Assembly: GCA_945872795.1 (NCBI GenBank)
Contig: CAMCAZ010000005.1
Coordinates: 22,999 to 86,998, forward strand
DNA: 64,000 nucleotides
Reading direction: 5' to 3'
Source: Chryseobacterium gleum
Lineage (GTDB): Bacteria; Bacteroidota; Bacteroidia; Flavobacteriales_F; PHOS-HE28
Shown: positions 1 to 9,400 of the stretch, in pieces
How positions within the stretch are numbered: the first letter of the stretch is position 1
Layout of the letters: every line of letters begins with the position of its first letter
Position numbers and translations under genes: made by a program
Notes under the pieces: generated by a model
The model's input: the letters and a program-made list of their open reading frames with translations, nothing else
Database searches by the model: none
What the model was told of the DNA's origin: nothing

Positions 1-861
1 CCCGCCACCGGTCACCAGGACCGGTCCATCGGCAAGGGCCAGTGCTGTGGCCACTTGCTGTGCGATGTGCTCCACCACGGTGGCCAGCCGGTCCGGCAGG
101 CTATCTCCTTGTCCCGCGATCAGCGGCTTCAGCCACGCCTCGAACCACTCGCGCCCCAACGATCGGGGTGGCTGTTGGTGGTGGAAGGGGAGGGTGTTCA
201 GCGCATCCAGCAGTTCCGGGATGATCCTGCCCGTGCGTGCCATTGCGCCACCCTTATCGTAGGGTAGGTCTGCCTCGTTCGCCAGGAAATTCAAGGCCTG
301 GTTGCCGATGCAGACATCGTAACCGGTCACGTGGCTATCACCGTGCAGCGCGATATTGCAGATGCCGCCGATGTTCAGGAAACCCTTGTGCTGGGGGAAT
401 AGAAGCCGTTCGCCCAAGGGGACCAGTGGGGCACCCTGGCCACCGAGGGCCACGTCCATGGTGCGGAAGTCGCAGACCGTGGTGGTGCCTGTGAGGGCCG
501 CGACGCGGGCGCCACAGCCGACCTGCAGGGTCAGCCCTTCCTCCGGCTTATGGAAGAGGGTATGTCCGTGGGATGCGATCAGGTCCACGCTCCTTCCGTT
601 CAACAGGTCCCGGCAGGCCTGTCCGATGCGGTCGCCGAGGTCGCGATGCAGCCGTGCCAGGTCCAGCGCGCTGCCCTCCATGGCGTGCAACAGCCTCTCC
701 TGAAAGGCCTGGTCGTAGGGAACCGTGCGGGCCTCCCGGATGCTGAAGCTCCAGTCGCCCACGTCATGGACCAGTTCGCACCACGCCAGATCAAGCCCGT
801 CGAGGGAGCTTCCGCTCATCACGCCGATGACCTGGTACCGATCCGCTCCGGGCGCTTCCAT
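1..861 (-). CDS. anmK: Anhydro-N-acetylmuramic acid kinase, 3' end outside window
   Basis: This gene phosphorylates and opens 1,6-anhydro-MurNAc to MurNAc-6-P during recycling of peptidoglycan fragments in the cytoplasm. It is absent from the ORF track because it has no stop inside the window. I translated it from the ATG at 861, giving 287 open codons to base 1. Residues 12-26 read VIGVMSGSSLDGLDL, the N-terminal signature of the family. Further on come DLIASHGHTLFHKP, a stretch with CNIALHGD, and GPVLVTGGG at the edge, all typical AnmK positions. Family members are about 350-390 residues, so roughly a fifth is missing. It is divergent from the acyl-CoA dehydrogenase, with under 50 bp between the two starts. 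Confidence 0.9.
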   Translation of the reverse strand, partial: MEAPGADRYQVIGVMSGSSLDGLDLAWCELVHDVGDWSFSIREARTVPYDQAFQERLLHAMEGSALDLARLHRDLGDRIGQACRDLLNGRSVDLIASHGHTLFHKPEEGLTLQVGCGARVAALTGTTTVCDFRTMDVALGGQGAPLVPLGERLLFPQHKGFLNIGGICNIALHGDSHVTGYDVCIGNQALNFLANEADLPYDKGGAMARTGRIIPELLDALNTLPFHHQQPPRSLGREWFEAWLKPLIAGQGDSLPDRLATVVEHIAQQVATALALADGPVLVTGGG

Positions 862-878
862 GACGCGAAGTTACCCCC

Positions 879-886
879 TACTTTTG
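879..886 (+). promoter_or_regulatory. -7 box TACTTTTG of the acyl-CoA dehydrogenase gene
   Basis: Exact match to the Bacteroidota -7 consensus TAnnTTTG. It lies 22 nt before the ATG at 909 and only 7 nt before the TTG used by the ORF track, so it favours the ATG start. Confidence 0.6.
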
Positions 887-908
887 CGCTCCCTTGAACA
901 GAATTCCC

Positions 909-2078
909 ATGCAGGAAACCACCACCCTTGCCGGCCTCAATTTCGAACTCTCCGAGGAGCAGATCGCAGCGCGCGATGCCGCCCGTGATTTCGCCCAGAA
1001 CGTGTTGAAGCCCGGCGTGATCGACCGCGACCGCGAACAGCGCTTCCCCGCCGAGGAGATCAAGCAGCTCGGTGAGCTCGGTTTCCTGGGCATGATGGTG
1101 GACCCCAAGTACGGCGGCGGTGGCATGGACACCATCAGCTACGTGCTGGTGATGGAGGAGCTGAGCAAGGTGGACGCCAGCGCCAGTGTGGTGGTGAGCG
1201 TGAACAACAGCCTGGTGTGCTGGGGTCTGGAGTCCTTCGCCAATGAAGAGCAGAAGCAGAAGTACCTGGTGCCCCTGGCCAAAGGTGAGAAGATCGGCGC
1301 CTTCTGCCTCAGCGAGCCCGAGGCCGGCAGCGATGCCACCAGCCAGCGCACGACCGCCATCGACATGGGCGATCACTACCTGCTCAACGGTACCAAGAAC
1401 TGGATCACCAACGGCAACAGTGCCAGCACCTACCTGGTGATGGCCCAGACCGACGCCGCCAAGGGGCACAAGGGCATCAACTGCCTCATCGTGGAGAAGG
1501 GAATGCCCGGCTTCGTGGTGGGTGCCAAGGAGGACAAGATGGGTATCCGCGGCAGCGACACCCACACCCTGATGTTCCAGGACGTGAAAGTCCCCAAGGC
1601 CAACCGCATCGGTGAGGACGGTTTCGGATTCACGTTCGCCATGAAGACCTTGAGCGGTGGCCGCATCGGTATCGCCGCGCAGGCATTGGGTATCGCGAGT
1701 GGTGCCTACGAACTGGCCCTCGCCTACAGCAAGGAGCGCAAGGCTTTCGGGAAGACCATCAGCGACCACCAGGCCATCGCCTTCAAGCTGGCCGATATGG
1801 CCACGGAGATCGAGGCGGCCCGTCTGCTGTGCCTGAAGGCCGCGTGGCTGAAGGACCAGCACCTGAACTACGACCAGGCCAGCGCCATGGCCAAGGTCTT
1901 CGCCAGCGAAGTGGCCATGCGCACCACCACCGAAGCGGTGCAGGTGCACGGCGGTTACGGCTACGTGAAGGAGTACCACGTGGAGCGTCTGATGCGGGAC
2001 GCCAAGATCACGCAGATCTACGAGGGCACCAGCGAGGTTCAGCGTATCGTGATCAGCCGGTCCGTCCTGAAGGGATAA
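909..2078 (+). CDS. Acyl-CoA dehydrogenase (short/medium-chain type)
   Basis: FAD enzyme that introduces the alpha-beta double bond into acyl-CoA in fatty-acid or branched-chain amino-acid oxidation, passing electrons to ETF. The ORF track starts at a TTG (894); I prefer the ATG at 909 (MQETTTLAGLNFELSEEQ), giving 389 residues, the usual family length. The N-terminal helical domain is followed by the FAD/acyl-binding stretch AFCLSEPEAGSDA and the C-terminal domain with RKAFGKTISDHQAIAFKLAD. The late motif QIYEGTSEVQRIVISR carries the Glu that acts as catalytic base in this group. Closest general type is the butyryl-CoA/short-chain dehydrogenases; the chain length of the substrate cannot be read from the sequence. 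It is a single-gene unit between divergent anmK and convergent murF. Confidence 0.93.
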   Translation: MQETTTLAGLNFELSEEQIAARDAARDFAQNVLKPGVIDRDREQRFPAEEIKQLGELGFLGMMVDPKYGGGGMDTISYVLVMEELSKVDASASVVVSVNNSLVCWGLESFANEEQKQKYLVPLAKGEKIGAFCLSEPEAGSDATSQRTTAIDMGDHYLLNGTKNWITNGNSASTYLVMAQTDAAKGHKGINCLIVEKGMPGFVVGAKEDKMGIRGSDTHTLMFQDVKVPKANRIGEDGFGFTFAMKTLSGGRIGIAAQALGIASGAYELALAYSKERKAFGKTISDHQAIAFKLADMATEIEAARLLCLKAAWLKDQHLNYDQASAMAKVFASEVAMRTTTEAVQVHGGYGYVKEYHVERLMRDAKITQIYEGTSEVQRIVISRSVLKG

Positions 2079-2116
2079 TTGCTCAGGCTCGCACTGACGC
2101 TCCTCGGAGGCATACC

Positions 2117-2135
2117 GTCGACCCAAGGGGTCGAC
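2117..2135. terminator. Perfect hairpin between convergent genes
   Basis: GTCGACCC-AAG-GGGTCGAC forms a perfect 8-bp stem with a 3-nt loop, directly abutting the murF stop codon and 38 bp after the acyl-CoA dehydrogenase stop. It may be a bidirectional terminator. Its shape (6-8 bp stem, 3-nt loop, GACCC core) resembles the REP-like palindromes near 58.4 kb. No T-tract follows on either strand. Confidence 0.5.
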
Positions 2136-3428
2136 CTACAGCGCTTCCAATAGGGTTTCCAACCTGATCCCCCGCGAACCCTTCACCAGCACCAAGTGCC
2201 CGGTGAGGGGTTCGTTCTTCAGGATACCGAGCAGCGCTGCGGTGTTGGGATAGCACCGTTCCAAAGTGCTGCGCTGGAATTCAGGCCCCACGAAGCGGGC
2301 ATCGATGTTCAATTCCCTGACCAAGGCAACGATGGCATCATGCTCGGTCCGGCTGTCCGCACCCAGTTCCAACATGTCGCCTAGGATCGCCAGTTTGGGC
2401 CGGTCCGTGGTCATGGCCGCGAAGTTGCGCAGCGCGGCGGCCATGCTGGTGGGGTTGGCGTTGTAGGCATCCAGCACCAGCTGGTTGCGGCCGGTATCGG
2501 AGAACTGTGAGCGGTTGTTGCTGGGCGTGTAGTCCCCGATGGCTCTGGCGATCACGTCGTCGGGAACGCCGAAGTGCCTGCCGATGGCCACGGCCGCCAA
2601 CGCGTTCGGTGCATTGTAATCGCCGATGAGCTTGGTGGAGACGTGAAAATGGCCCACGCGACCGCGGTCATCGAAGACCAGCTCCATGTGGGGCGTATCA
2701 CCGGTGACGGCATTCCCGCGCGTATCAGCAGTTTTGTCGTTCCCGTAGGTCACGCGTTCGAGGCCGGCGCTCTTTTCCATCAACAGGGCATCGTCCGCGT
2801 TCACGAAGACAAGGCCCTCATGGTCGCCCAGGAAGCTGTACATCTCCGTCTTTGCCCTGATCACGCCTTCATAGCTGCCAAAACCTTCGAGGTGTGCGCG
2901 CCCCACGTTCGTGATGAGCCCGTGGGTGGGCTCGGCGATGGCCACCAGTTCGGCTATGTCACCGACCTTGTTCGCGCCCATCTCGATGATGGCGATGCGG
3001 TGCTCCGAGGTCAGCCGTAGCACTGTCAGCGGCACCCCGATGTGGTTGTTGAGGTTGCCGGTGGTGGCCAGTGTGGGGCGGTCGGCGCTGAGCACGGCAT
3101 GCACCAGTTCCTTCGTCGTCGTCTTGCCGTTCGTGCCGGTGATCCCGATCACGGGGATGGAGAATGTGCGACGGTGATACCGGGCAAGCTCCTGCATCGC
3201 GGTGAGCACATCGGGGACCAGCAGGAAGCGCTCGTCCAGCGCCACGGCCGGGTCGTCCACCACGGCATAGCGGCTGCCTTGTGCCAGGGCCTCGGCGGCG
3301 AAGGCATTGGCGTTGAAGTGGGGGCCTTTCAGGGCGAAGAAGAGACTCTGTGGAGCGATTGAACGAGTGTCCGTGCAGGCCCCGGAGCATTCCAGGAAAC
3401 GCTGATGCAGTGCTGCGATGGTGATCAT
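2136..3428 (-). CDS. murF: UDP-N-acetylmuramoyl-tripeptide--D-alanyl-D-alanine ligase
   Basis: Adds D-Ala-D-Ala to UDP-MurNAc-tripeptide, the last cytoplasmic step of peptidoglycan precursor synthesis. The 430-residue protein has the Mur ligase order: an N-terminal UDP-binding domain (ACTDTRSIAPQSLFFALKG), the ATP-binding P-loop GITGTNGKTTTKEL near residue 96, the central domain with ITNVGRAHLEGFGS, and a C-terminal domain with LDAYNANPTSMAAAL. Length is normal for Bacteroidota MurF. It is the third gene of the minus-strand set porP-gldJ-murF, separated from gldJ by a strong hairpin. gldJ followed by murF is an arrangement I recall from other Flavobacteriia. Confidence 0.95.
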   Translation of the reverse strand: MITIAALHQRFLECSGACTDTRSIAPQSLFFALKGPHFNANAFAAEALAQGSRYAVVDDPAVALDERFLLVPDVLTAMQELARYHRRTFSIPVIGITGTNGKTTTKELVHAVLSADRPTLATTGNLNNHIGVPLTVLRLTSEHRIAIIEMGANKVGDIAELVAIAEPTHGLITNVGRAHLEGFGSYEGVIRAKTEMYSFLGDHEGLVFVNADDALLMEKSAGLERVTYGNDKTADTRGNAVTGDTPHMELVFDDRGRVGHFHVSTKLIGDYNAPNALAAVAIGRHFGVPDDVIARAIGDYTPSNNRSQFSDTGRNQLVLDAYNANPTSMAAALRNFAAMTTDRPKLAILGDMLELGADSRTEHDAIVALVRELNIDARFVGPEFQRSTLERCYPNTAALLGILKNEPLTGHLVLVKGSRGIRLETLLEAL

Positions 3429-3435
3429 AACGAAA

Positions 3436-3460
3436 GAGCCCCCGGACAGGCCGGGGGCTC
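3436..3460 (-). terminator. Strong hairpin between gldJ and murF
   Basis: On the minus strand GAGCCCCCGG-CCTGT-CCGGGGGCTC is a perfect 10-bp stem with a 5-nt loop, followed by TTTCGTT. It begins 24 nt after the gldJ stop codon and its 3' arm ends 7 nt before the murF ATG. It looks like a rho-independent terminator with a short T-rich tail, so it may end most gldJ transcripts and set murF to a lower level by read-through. Confidence 0.6.
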
Positions 3461-3484
3461 GAAGATAGAAGGGGGATCGAACGA

Positions 3485-5239
3485 CTACTTGTCGAGCTTC
3501 TCGCGGCGCTTGTCATCGCCCAGGCCCTTGGGACTTCCCACACGGGTCATGGCACAACGGAAGCCGATGGTGGCCGTGCTCTGGCGCTCATCCAGGTGAC
3601 GGCGCGTTCCGGGGTTCGCCCAGTAGATGCGGTCGGCCCAAGAGGCACCCTTGTACACGCGACTGCGGTCGTTCACCAGGGTGGTCTTGCCCCAATCGTA
3701 CATCGGGTTGCCCTCGAAGTCGGGTTGTTCGAAGTAGATGCTGCTCTCCACATCACCATCGGTGAAGCTGATGTTGTCCGACTGACGGTAGTTGCGACGG
3801 TCGATGTTCTCCTCCACGGTCACGTTGCGGACGCGCACGTCACCGGGCTGGTCGGCCTGGTAGTCGCTGATGCCGGCCAACAGCTTGGGGCAGATCTCCA
3901 GGTCCTTGCCCTTGATGTTGTCCACCATGTCCTGCACCCGCTGCATCGCTGCGTCCTGCTTGCGGGTGTTGTTGAACTCGATGGCCTGATCGATGGTCGT
4001 CAACAGCTCGTCAATGAGCCCCGCCTCCTCATCGGTTGCACGGCCCTGCATGGCGGTCTGGAACTGGGTGAGGTAGTACTTGATCCCGTCCACATCGTAG
4101 ATCACCAGGTCATGCTTGTCCTCCACCACACCATCGCTGTTCAGCACTTTGGTCTTGAACACGTTGCCGCGGAAGGGGCGGAAGTCGTCCTTGTCCTCGG
4201 GGCTCAGGGGACGATAAACGTCCATCACCCACTCGCTGACGTTGCCGGCCATATTGTACAGACCGTAGTCATTGGGCCAGAAGCTGAACACGGGGGCGGT
4301 CACGTCGGCATTGTCGTTCAGCGTGCCGGCAACACCCATGTAGTCACCACGACCGCGCATGAAGTTGCCGCGGAAATCACCGTAGAACGCACCGCCTTTC
4401 TTGCGGCTGTCGTAACGCACCCAGTGACCGTTCCAAGGATAGATGCGACGCTCCACCACGCGCTCGTCCACGGTATTGCCTACGAGGCCATAGGCGGCGT
4501 ATTCCCACTCGGCCTCCGTCGGCAGACGGTAGCGGGGCAGCAGCACACCGTCCTCCATCTTGATATTCCGCGTGTCCTTGTTCGGGTTGAAGTCGGTCAC
4601 GCCATCCACCTTCTTGCCGCTCTCATACTGGCCGGCGAGATAGGCGTCGGTGGTGAAGTGGTCCTCGTTGATCTGGTTCGGGTAGTGCTCGAACAGGCCT
4701 TCCCGGATCAGGATCACCTCGTTCACCCGGTCCGTACGCCATGCGCAATAGTCATTGGCCTGCAGCCAGTTCACACCGACCACGGGGTAATCGCGGTAGG
4801 CCGGGTGACGGAGGTAGTATTCCACAAAGGGCTCGTTGAAGGCCAGTTTGCTGCGCCACACGAGGGTGTCGGGCAGGGCTTTCTTGTAGATCTCAGGATA
4901 ATCCGCCGCGAAGACGCGGTCCAGCCAGTAGAGGTATTCCAGCCAATAGAAGTTGGTCACCTCCACCTCATCCATATAGAAAGAGGATACTGTGACCGTG
5001 CGGGGCACATTGTCCCAATCATGGCGCAGGTCATCCGTCACGCGGCCCATGGTGAACTGACCGCCTTCCACCAGGATCAGGCCGGGGCCCGTTTCCTGGT
5101 CCGCGAACGCAGCCTTTTCAAAGCCACCGTTCTTGGAATCGTTGTAGTTCCATCCGGTTGCGCCGCTCTTCTCGAACTGGCAACTGGTGAACAGTGCCGT
5201 GCCAGAAACGAGTATGCCGATATTCCTTACAAGGCTCAT
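3485..5239 (-). CDS. gldJ: Gliding motility / T9SS lipoprotein GldJ
   Basis: GldJ is an outer-membrane-associated lipoprotein with a formylglycine-generating-enzyme (sulfatase-modifying factor) fold, needed in gliding Bacteroidota for motility and stability of the T9SS motor proteins. The 584-residue product starts MSLVRNIGILVSGTALFTSC, a signal peptide with a lipobox-like cysteine at residue 20. Next come SGATGWNYNDSKNGGFE and GPGLILVEGGQFTMGRVTDD, which match GldJ rather than GldK as I remember the families. The FGE domain continues with PVVGVNWLQANDYCAWRTDR, RLPTEAEWEYAAYG and MAGNVSEWVMDVYRP, ending with GASWADRIYWANPGTRR and TATIGFRCAMTRVG. It sits 19 bp after a porP/sprF-like gene and is divergent from porU. 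In Flavobacterium johnsoniae gldJ also neighbours porU and porV. GldK is the main alternative and less likely. Confidence 0.88.
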   Translation of the reverse strand: MSLVRNIGILVSGTALFTSCQFEKSGATGWNYNDSKNGGFEKAAFADQETGPGLILVEGGQFTMGRVTDDLRHDWDNVPRTVTVSSFYMDEVEVTNFYWLEYLYWLDRVFAADYPEIYKKALPDTLVWRSKLAFNEPFVEYYLRHPAYRDYPVVGVNWLQANDYCAWRTDRVNEVILIREGLFEHYPNQINEDHFTTDAYLAGQYESGKKVDGVTDFNPNKDTRNIKMEDGVLLPRYRLPTEAEWEYAAYGLVGNTVDERVVERRIYPWNGHWVRYDSRKKGGAFYGDFRGNFMRGRGDYMGVAGTLNDNADVTAPVFSFWPNDYGLYNMAGNVSEWVMDVYRPLSPEDKDDFRPFRGNVFKTKVLNSDGVVEDKHDLVIYDVDGIKYYLTQFQTAMQGRATDEEAGLIDELLTTIDQAIEFNNTRKQDAAMQRVQDMVDNIKGKDLEICPKLLAGISDYQADQPGDVRVRNVTVEENIDRRNYRQSDNISFTDGDVESSIYFEQPDFEGNPMYDWGKTTLVNDRSRVYKGASWADRIYWANPGTRRHLDERQSTATIGFRCAMTRVGSPKGLGDDKRREKLDK

Positions 5240-5258
5240 GGTCTTGTGGGTTGCTGGT

Positions 5259-6236
5259 TCAGAAGGTGGGGCAGGCTACGACCCGGAACCTCCTCTTCTT
5301 GGGTTTGCAGTTGAATTGCAGTTGCATGCTGATCTCGTGGGAGCCAGCAGTGGCAGTGGTCAATTTGGACGTGGTCACATCGTAGCTGTAACCGAACTTG
5401 AACTTGTCCGTCTGGAAGCCGATCAGGGCGATGAAGGCATCCCGCGTGCGATACCATACACCGGCGGTGATCGGTCCGTGGTCAACGTACAGGCCGAGGT
5501 TCAACTGTCGGAACGCGGCCTGCTGCTGGTAAAGTATGTTCGGCGAGATCCGGGTGCGGGCCTCACCGTACTTGCCGTTCATGCCCAGGGGAATGGCGGC
5601 ACCGGCATGAGCGGTCAGTTTCATGGGCAGCTTGCTGGTGCCCACGATGAGCGACTCATTGGGTTCGGTGAGGTGATGGGCGGAGAAGCCGATGAAGTAC
5701 ACATCACTATAACCCAGCACACCGGCGCTGAAGTCGGCGTTGCCCACCTGGCCGCCGCGGGGCACATCCTGAGTGTTGTACACGAAGCCCCGGCGGGGGT
5801 CGATCTGGTCGCCGAACGTGAGCTTTGTCCAGTCCAAGGACTTTTGGAAGTACGTGGCTTGGAATCCCACCTTGAGGGAGAATTTCCGGGAGATGGCCTG
5901 CTGGTAGGAGTAGATCCCGCTGACCGTGGTGGTGTTCAAGGTCCCTTTGCCTGCCTGGTCGTTGGTCACCAACAACCCCAAGCCACCCATGAGGCCGTCC
6001 ACATGCTGGTCGTAGCTGGCGCTGGTGGTGACGAAGGTGCCCGTCAGTGCAGGCCACTGGTTGCGGTAGTTCAGGACCACACGCGGACAGCGTGCGGTGC
6101 CGGCGAACGCGGGGTTCAGATACAGCGGGTTCGCATAGAATTGTGTGAACTGCGGATCCTGTGCGTTAGCGCCCAAGGTCGCGAACACAGCCAGTGCCAG
6201 GCCTAGGGCCCCACGCCTAATGGTCCATTCCATCAT
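5259..6236 (-). CDS. PorP/SprF-family T9SS outer-membrane protein
   Basis: Predicted outer-membrane beta-barrel of the PorP/SprF family, whose members assist T9SS export or anchor particular adhesins. The 325-residue protein has a signal peptide ending near ANAQ (residues 23-26), followed by the family hallmark DPQFTQFYANPLYLNPAFAG. Alternating beta-strand patterns run to the end, with GLGLLVTNDQAGKG and KFKFGYSYDVTTSKL typical of the family. The tail CKPKKRRFRVVACPTF, with two cysteines, resembles the basic tail ending in CPxF seen in the subgroup next to gldJ. It is the first gene of the porP-gldJ-murF group. A start at the second Met (6233) is equally possible. Confidence 0.88.
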   Translation of the reverse strand: MMEWTIRRGALGLALAVFATLGANAQDPQFTQFYANPLYLNPAFAGTARCPRVVLNYRNQWPALTGTFVTTSASYDQHVDGLMGGLGLLVTNDQAGKGTLNTTTVSGIYSYQQAISRKFSLKVGFQATYFQKSLDWTKLTFGDQIDPRRGFVYNTQDVPRGGQVGNADFSAGVLGYSDVYFIGFSAHHLTEPNESLIVGTSKLPMKLTAHAGAAIPLGMNGKYGEARTRISPNILYQQQAAFRQLNLGLYVDHGPITAGVWYRTRDAFIALIGFQTDKFKFGYSYDVTTSKLTTATAGSHEISMQLQFNCKPKKRRFRVVACPTF

Positions 6237-6270
6237 GCTCTCAGATCGATCAAGGCTTTCGAGCCAGCGC

Positions 6271-6278
6271 CAAGTATA
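6271..6278 (-). promoter_or_regulatory. -7-like box TATACTTG for porP-gldJ(-murF)
   Basis: TATACTTG on the minus strand, one base from TAnnTTTG, 34 nt upstream of the porP-like ATG. The 177-bp divergent region also carries the porU box on the other strand. Confidence 0.4.
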
Positions 6279-6374
6279 CGCAACCCTTCGCGATACGGTT
6301 CACCTTCCCCACGGCAATATTCGTGAACCTGGACCGTTGGTCGGGTGTTCCGTGAACGCAAGGGTCGAAGGTAG

Positions 6375-6382
6375 TAGTTTCG
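6375..6382 (+). promoter_or_regulatory. -7 box TAGTTTCG of porU-porV-ispF
   Basis: TAGTTTCG matches the TAnnTTCG variant seen repeatedly in this window, 31 nt before the porU ATG. Confidence 0.5.
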
Positions 6383-6413
6383 ACCGATCTGTTGATAACC
6401 TGCTCATCGCCGC

Positions 6414-9400
6414 ATGACCGCCACCCGTCCAGCCCTCGCCATCCTGCTGTTGTTCAGTACGCTTCCGTCCATGGCCCAAGAGCGTGCTCAGCGCCTGTTG
6501 AACTGGGGGGAGAGCGCCAACCCGGCCAAGGTTGCCACGGAGGGACGGAACGTTCAGCCTGTGGAAGGGCTGGTCCGTGCAACGACCTCTCCTTTAGTGC
6601 TTGCGTTCGATGGTGCTTTCTTCGATGAGGACCGTGGAGGACTGCCATACTACAACGAACAGACCGAAATGCCCACCGGCGTCACAGGCATCTCCGCCTA
6701 TGTGAGGGATGCGGTTTACGTGCCACTGACCGCCGCGGAACGTGCAGCATGGCCCGCCGTGGAGCAGGCAGGCCCTGAACCTGAGGTGCATGCCCGTGTG
6801 ACCTTCTACCGCAAACGGCCTCAGGGTCTGGTCAGCGTCTATCCCTATCGGCGCGATCCGGTCACCGGGTCGTTGGACAAATTGCTGTCCTTCCGCATCG
6901 AACTGGTGGAGGGCCGCTCGGAGGCCCGTGGTGGGGGACAACGGTCCTACCCGGAGAACTCCAAACTGGCGTCCGGCGATTGGTTCCGCTTCACCATCGC
7001 CAAGGATGGCGTCTATAAGGTCACCTACGAGACCCTGCGCGACATGGGGGCGGATATCAGTTCGCTGAGCTCCGACCGGATCAACGTCTACGGCAACCAT
7101 TTCGGCCTGCTGCCCTTCGTGAACAATGTGGAACGGCCCACGGACCTTCTGCTCAATGCCATTCAGATGGTGGACGGTGGCGATGGCGTGTTCGGCCCGG
7201 GTGACCACCTGCTGTTCTACGGGACCGGAGCGCACCGATGGGAGGTGCAGAACGACCGGTTCGTGCACACCCGCAATGTCTATTCCGACTCCGCATCCTA
7301 CTTCATCGGCATCGATGTGGATCCGCCATCGCGCATTGCCGATGCCGAACTGAGCTCGGATGATGCCACCCTCACCGTCACCTCCTTTAGTGATCGGCAT
7401 TTCATCAACCGTGAGCTGGTGAACCTCCTGAAGTCGGGCAGGAACTGGTTGGGCGAGACCTTCGATCTGACCACCACCTATAACTACAACTTCGAGACCC
7501 CGTTCCTGAACCCCGGCAGTGATGCGACGCTGGTGGTGAACGTCGCAGGCCGGACCTACGGATTGGGCAATACCAGCAGCTTCACGATCACCTCGAGCGG
7601 CAGCTTGAACACCTCGCTCACGGTGCCCGGTATCTCGCAGAACAATACGTCCCCCGTGGCCAGTGCTGCACAGGGTGTGTACACCTTCAGCCCCACGGGC
7701 AATAATGTGCCGGTGACACTGTCCTTCATCAAGTTCGACCCGATCACTTCGGTGGGCTGGTTGAACTATCTGGAGCTCAATTGCCGCCGCCAGTTGCGCA
7801 TGACCGGTGACCAGGTGGCGTTCAGGGACCTGGCTTCCGTGGGTGCCGGACAGGTGGCCGAGATGGTCATGGACCAGGCACAACCGGTCTACCGGATCTG
7901 GGAGGTGACCAACCCCACAGCGGCACGCAGCGTGCCCTTCACGACCGATGGCTCCACGAAGCGTTTCCGTGTGCGCACGGATGAACTTCGGGAGTTCATC
8001 GCCTTCCGCGATGCGAATTACCTCACGCCTACGGTGATCGGTCGTGTGCCGAACCAGAATCTGCATGCCTCGGCTACGCCCACCGACCTGGTGATCGTCG
8101 TTCCTCCCATGTTCCAGGCCGCGGCCTCCCGCTTGGCGGAACGGCGCGCCAGCGAAGGCATGACCGTGTTGATGGTCAGCCCCCAGCAGGTGTTCAACGA
8201 ATTCTCCAGTGGTGCCCGTGATGCGACGGCCATCAAACGCTACATGCGTATGCTATACGACCGGGCGGGCATGGATGACGCTTTGATGCCTAGACACCTG
8301 TTGCTCTTTGGCGATGGCTCATACAATAACCTCTCCCTGATACCGACCAATCAGAACTTCATCCCATCCTACCAGACCGCCGACGGCATCTCCCCCTCCA
8401 ACTCCTACACCTCCGATGATTATTTTGGACTGCTGGACGAGACCGATGGCGAGAGCACAGGTGACCTGGTGGATATCGGTGTAGGGCGACTTCCCGTATC
8501 CTCCTCCCAGCAGGCACAGGAGGTGGTGACCAAGATCCTGGCCTACGATCGATTGCAGTTGTTGAGCTCCTCGGACGACAACTGTTCGGCGATCGGTGGC
8601 GGCGGTATCGCTGATTGGCGGAACCATGTACTGTTCGCCTCCGACGATCAGGAGGGTGATTCCTTCGAGGGCGTCATTCATATGGAACAAAGCAACCAGT
8701 TGGCCATGCGTGTGGAGACAGAGCATCCGCATCTCAACGTGGACAAGATCTACATGGATGCCTACCAGCAGGTGACCACGCCGGGTGGTGAGCGCTACCT
8801 GCAGGCCAATGAGGAACTGAGGGACAAGGTGCAGAAGGGGTCCCTCGTGGTGAACTATGTAGGACATGGTGGTGAGGTGGGGTGGGCCCACGAGCGCTTC
8901 CTGGACAACGGGACCATCACCAACTGGTCCAACCTGGACCGTCTGCCGCTCTTCATGACCGCCACCTGCGAGTTCTCCCGCTGGGATGATCCCGGACGGA
9001 CATCGGCCGGTGAACTCGTGCTGCTGAACCCTTCCGGAGGTGGTATTGGTCTGATGACCACCACGCGCCTGGCCTATTCCAACCAGAACTTCGATCTGGC
9101 CCGTCGCTTTTACGATCATGTGTTCACTGAAGAGGATGCCCTGGGCCGTCCCTGGCAGCTGGGGGATATCTACCGCGAGACCAAGCGCTCCATCACGGCG
9201 GCACAACCCAGTCAACGCAACCACCGCAACTTCTCGTTGCTGGGCGATCCCAGCATGCGACTTGCCCTTCCCCGCGAACGGATCGTCATCACGTCGATCA
9301 CCGATACTCTGGGCGTACCCATGGATACCCTGAAGGCCCTCTCCACTGCGCGCATCTCGGGCTTCGTGGATGATGGCACTGGACAGCCCATGGCCGACTT

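Noticed and set aside
819-2126. 435-residue minus-strand ORF
   Set aside because: His/Leu/Val/Gly-rich shadow of the acyl-CoA dehydrogenase gene; it also overlaps the anmK start.
3596-5314. 572-residue plus-strand ORF
   Set aside because: Shadow of gldJ; sequence is compositionally odd and without motifs.
6594-8066. 490-residue minus-strand ORF inside porU
   Set aside because: Antisense to porU, which has clear C25 peptidase motifs.
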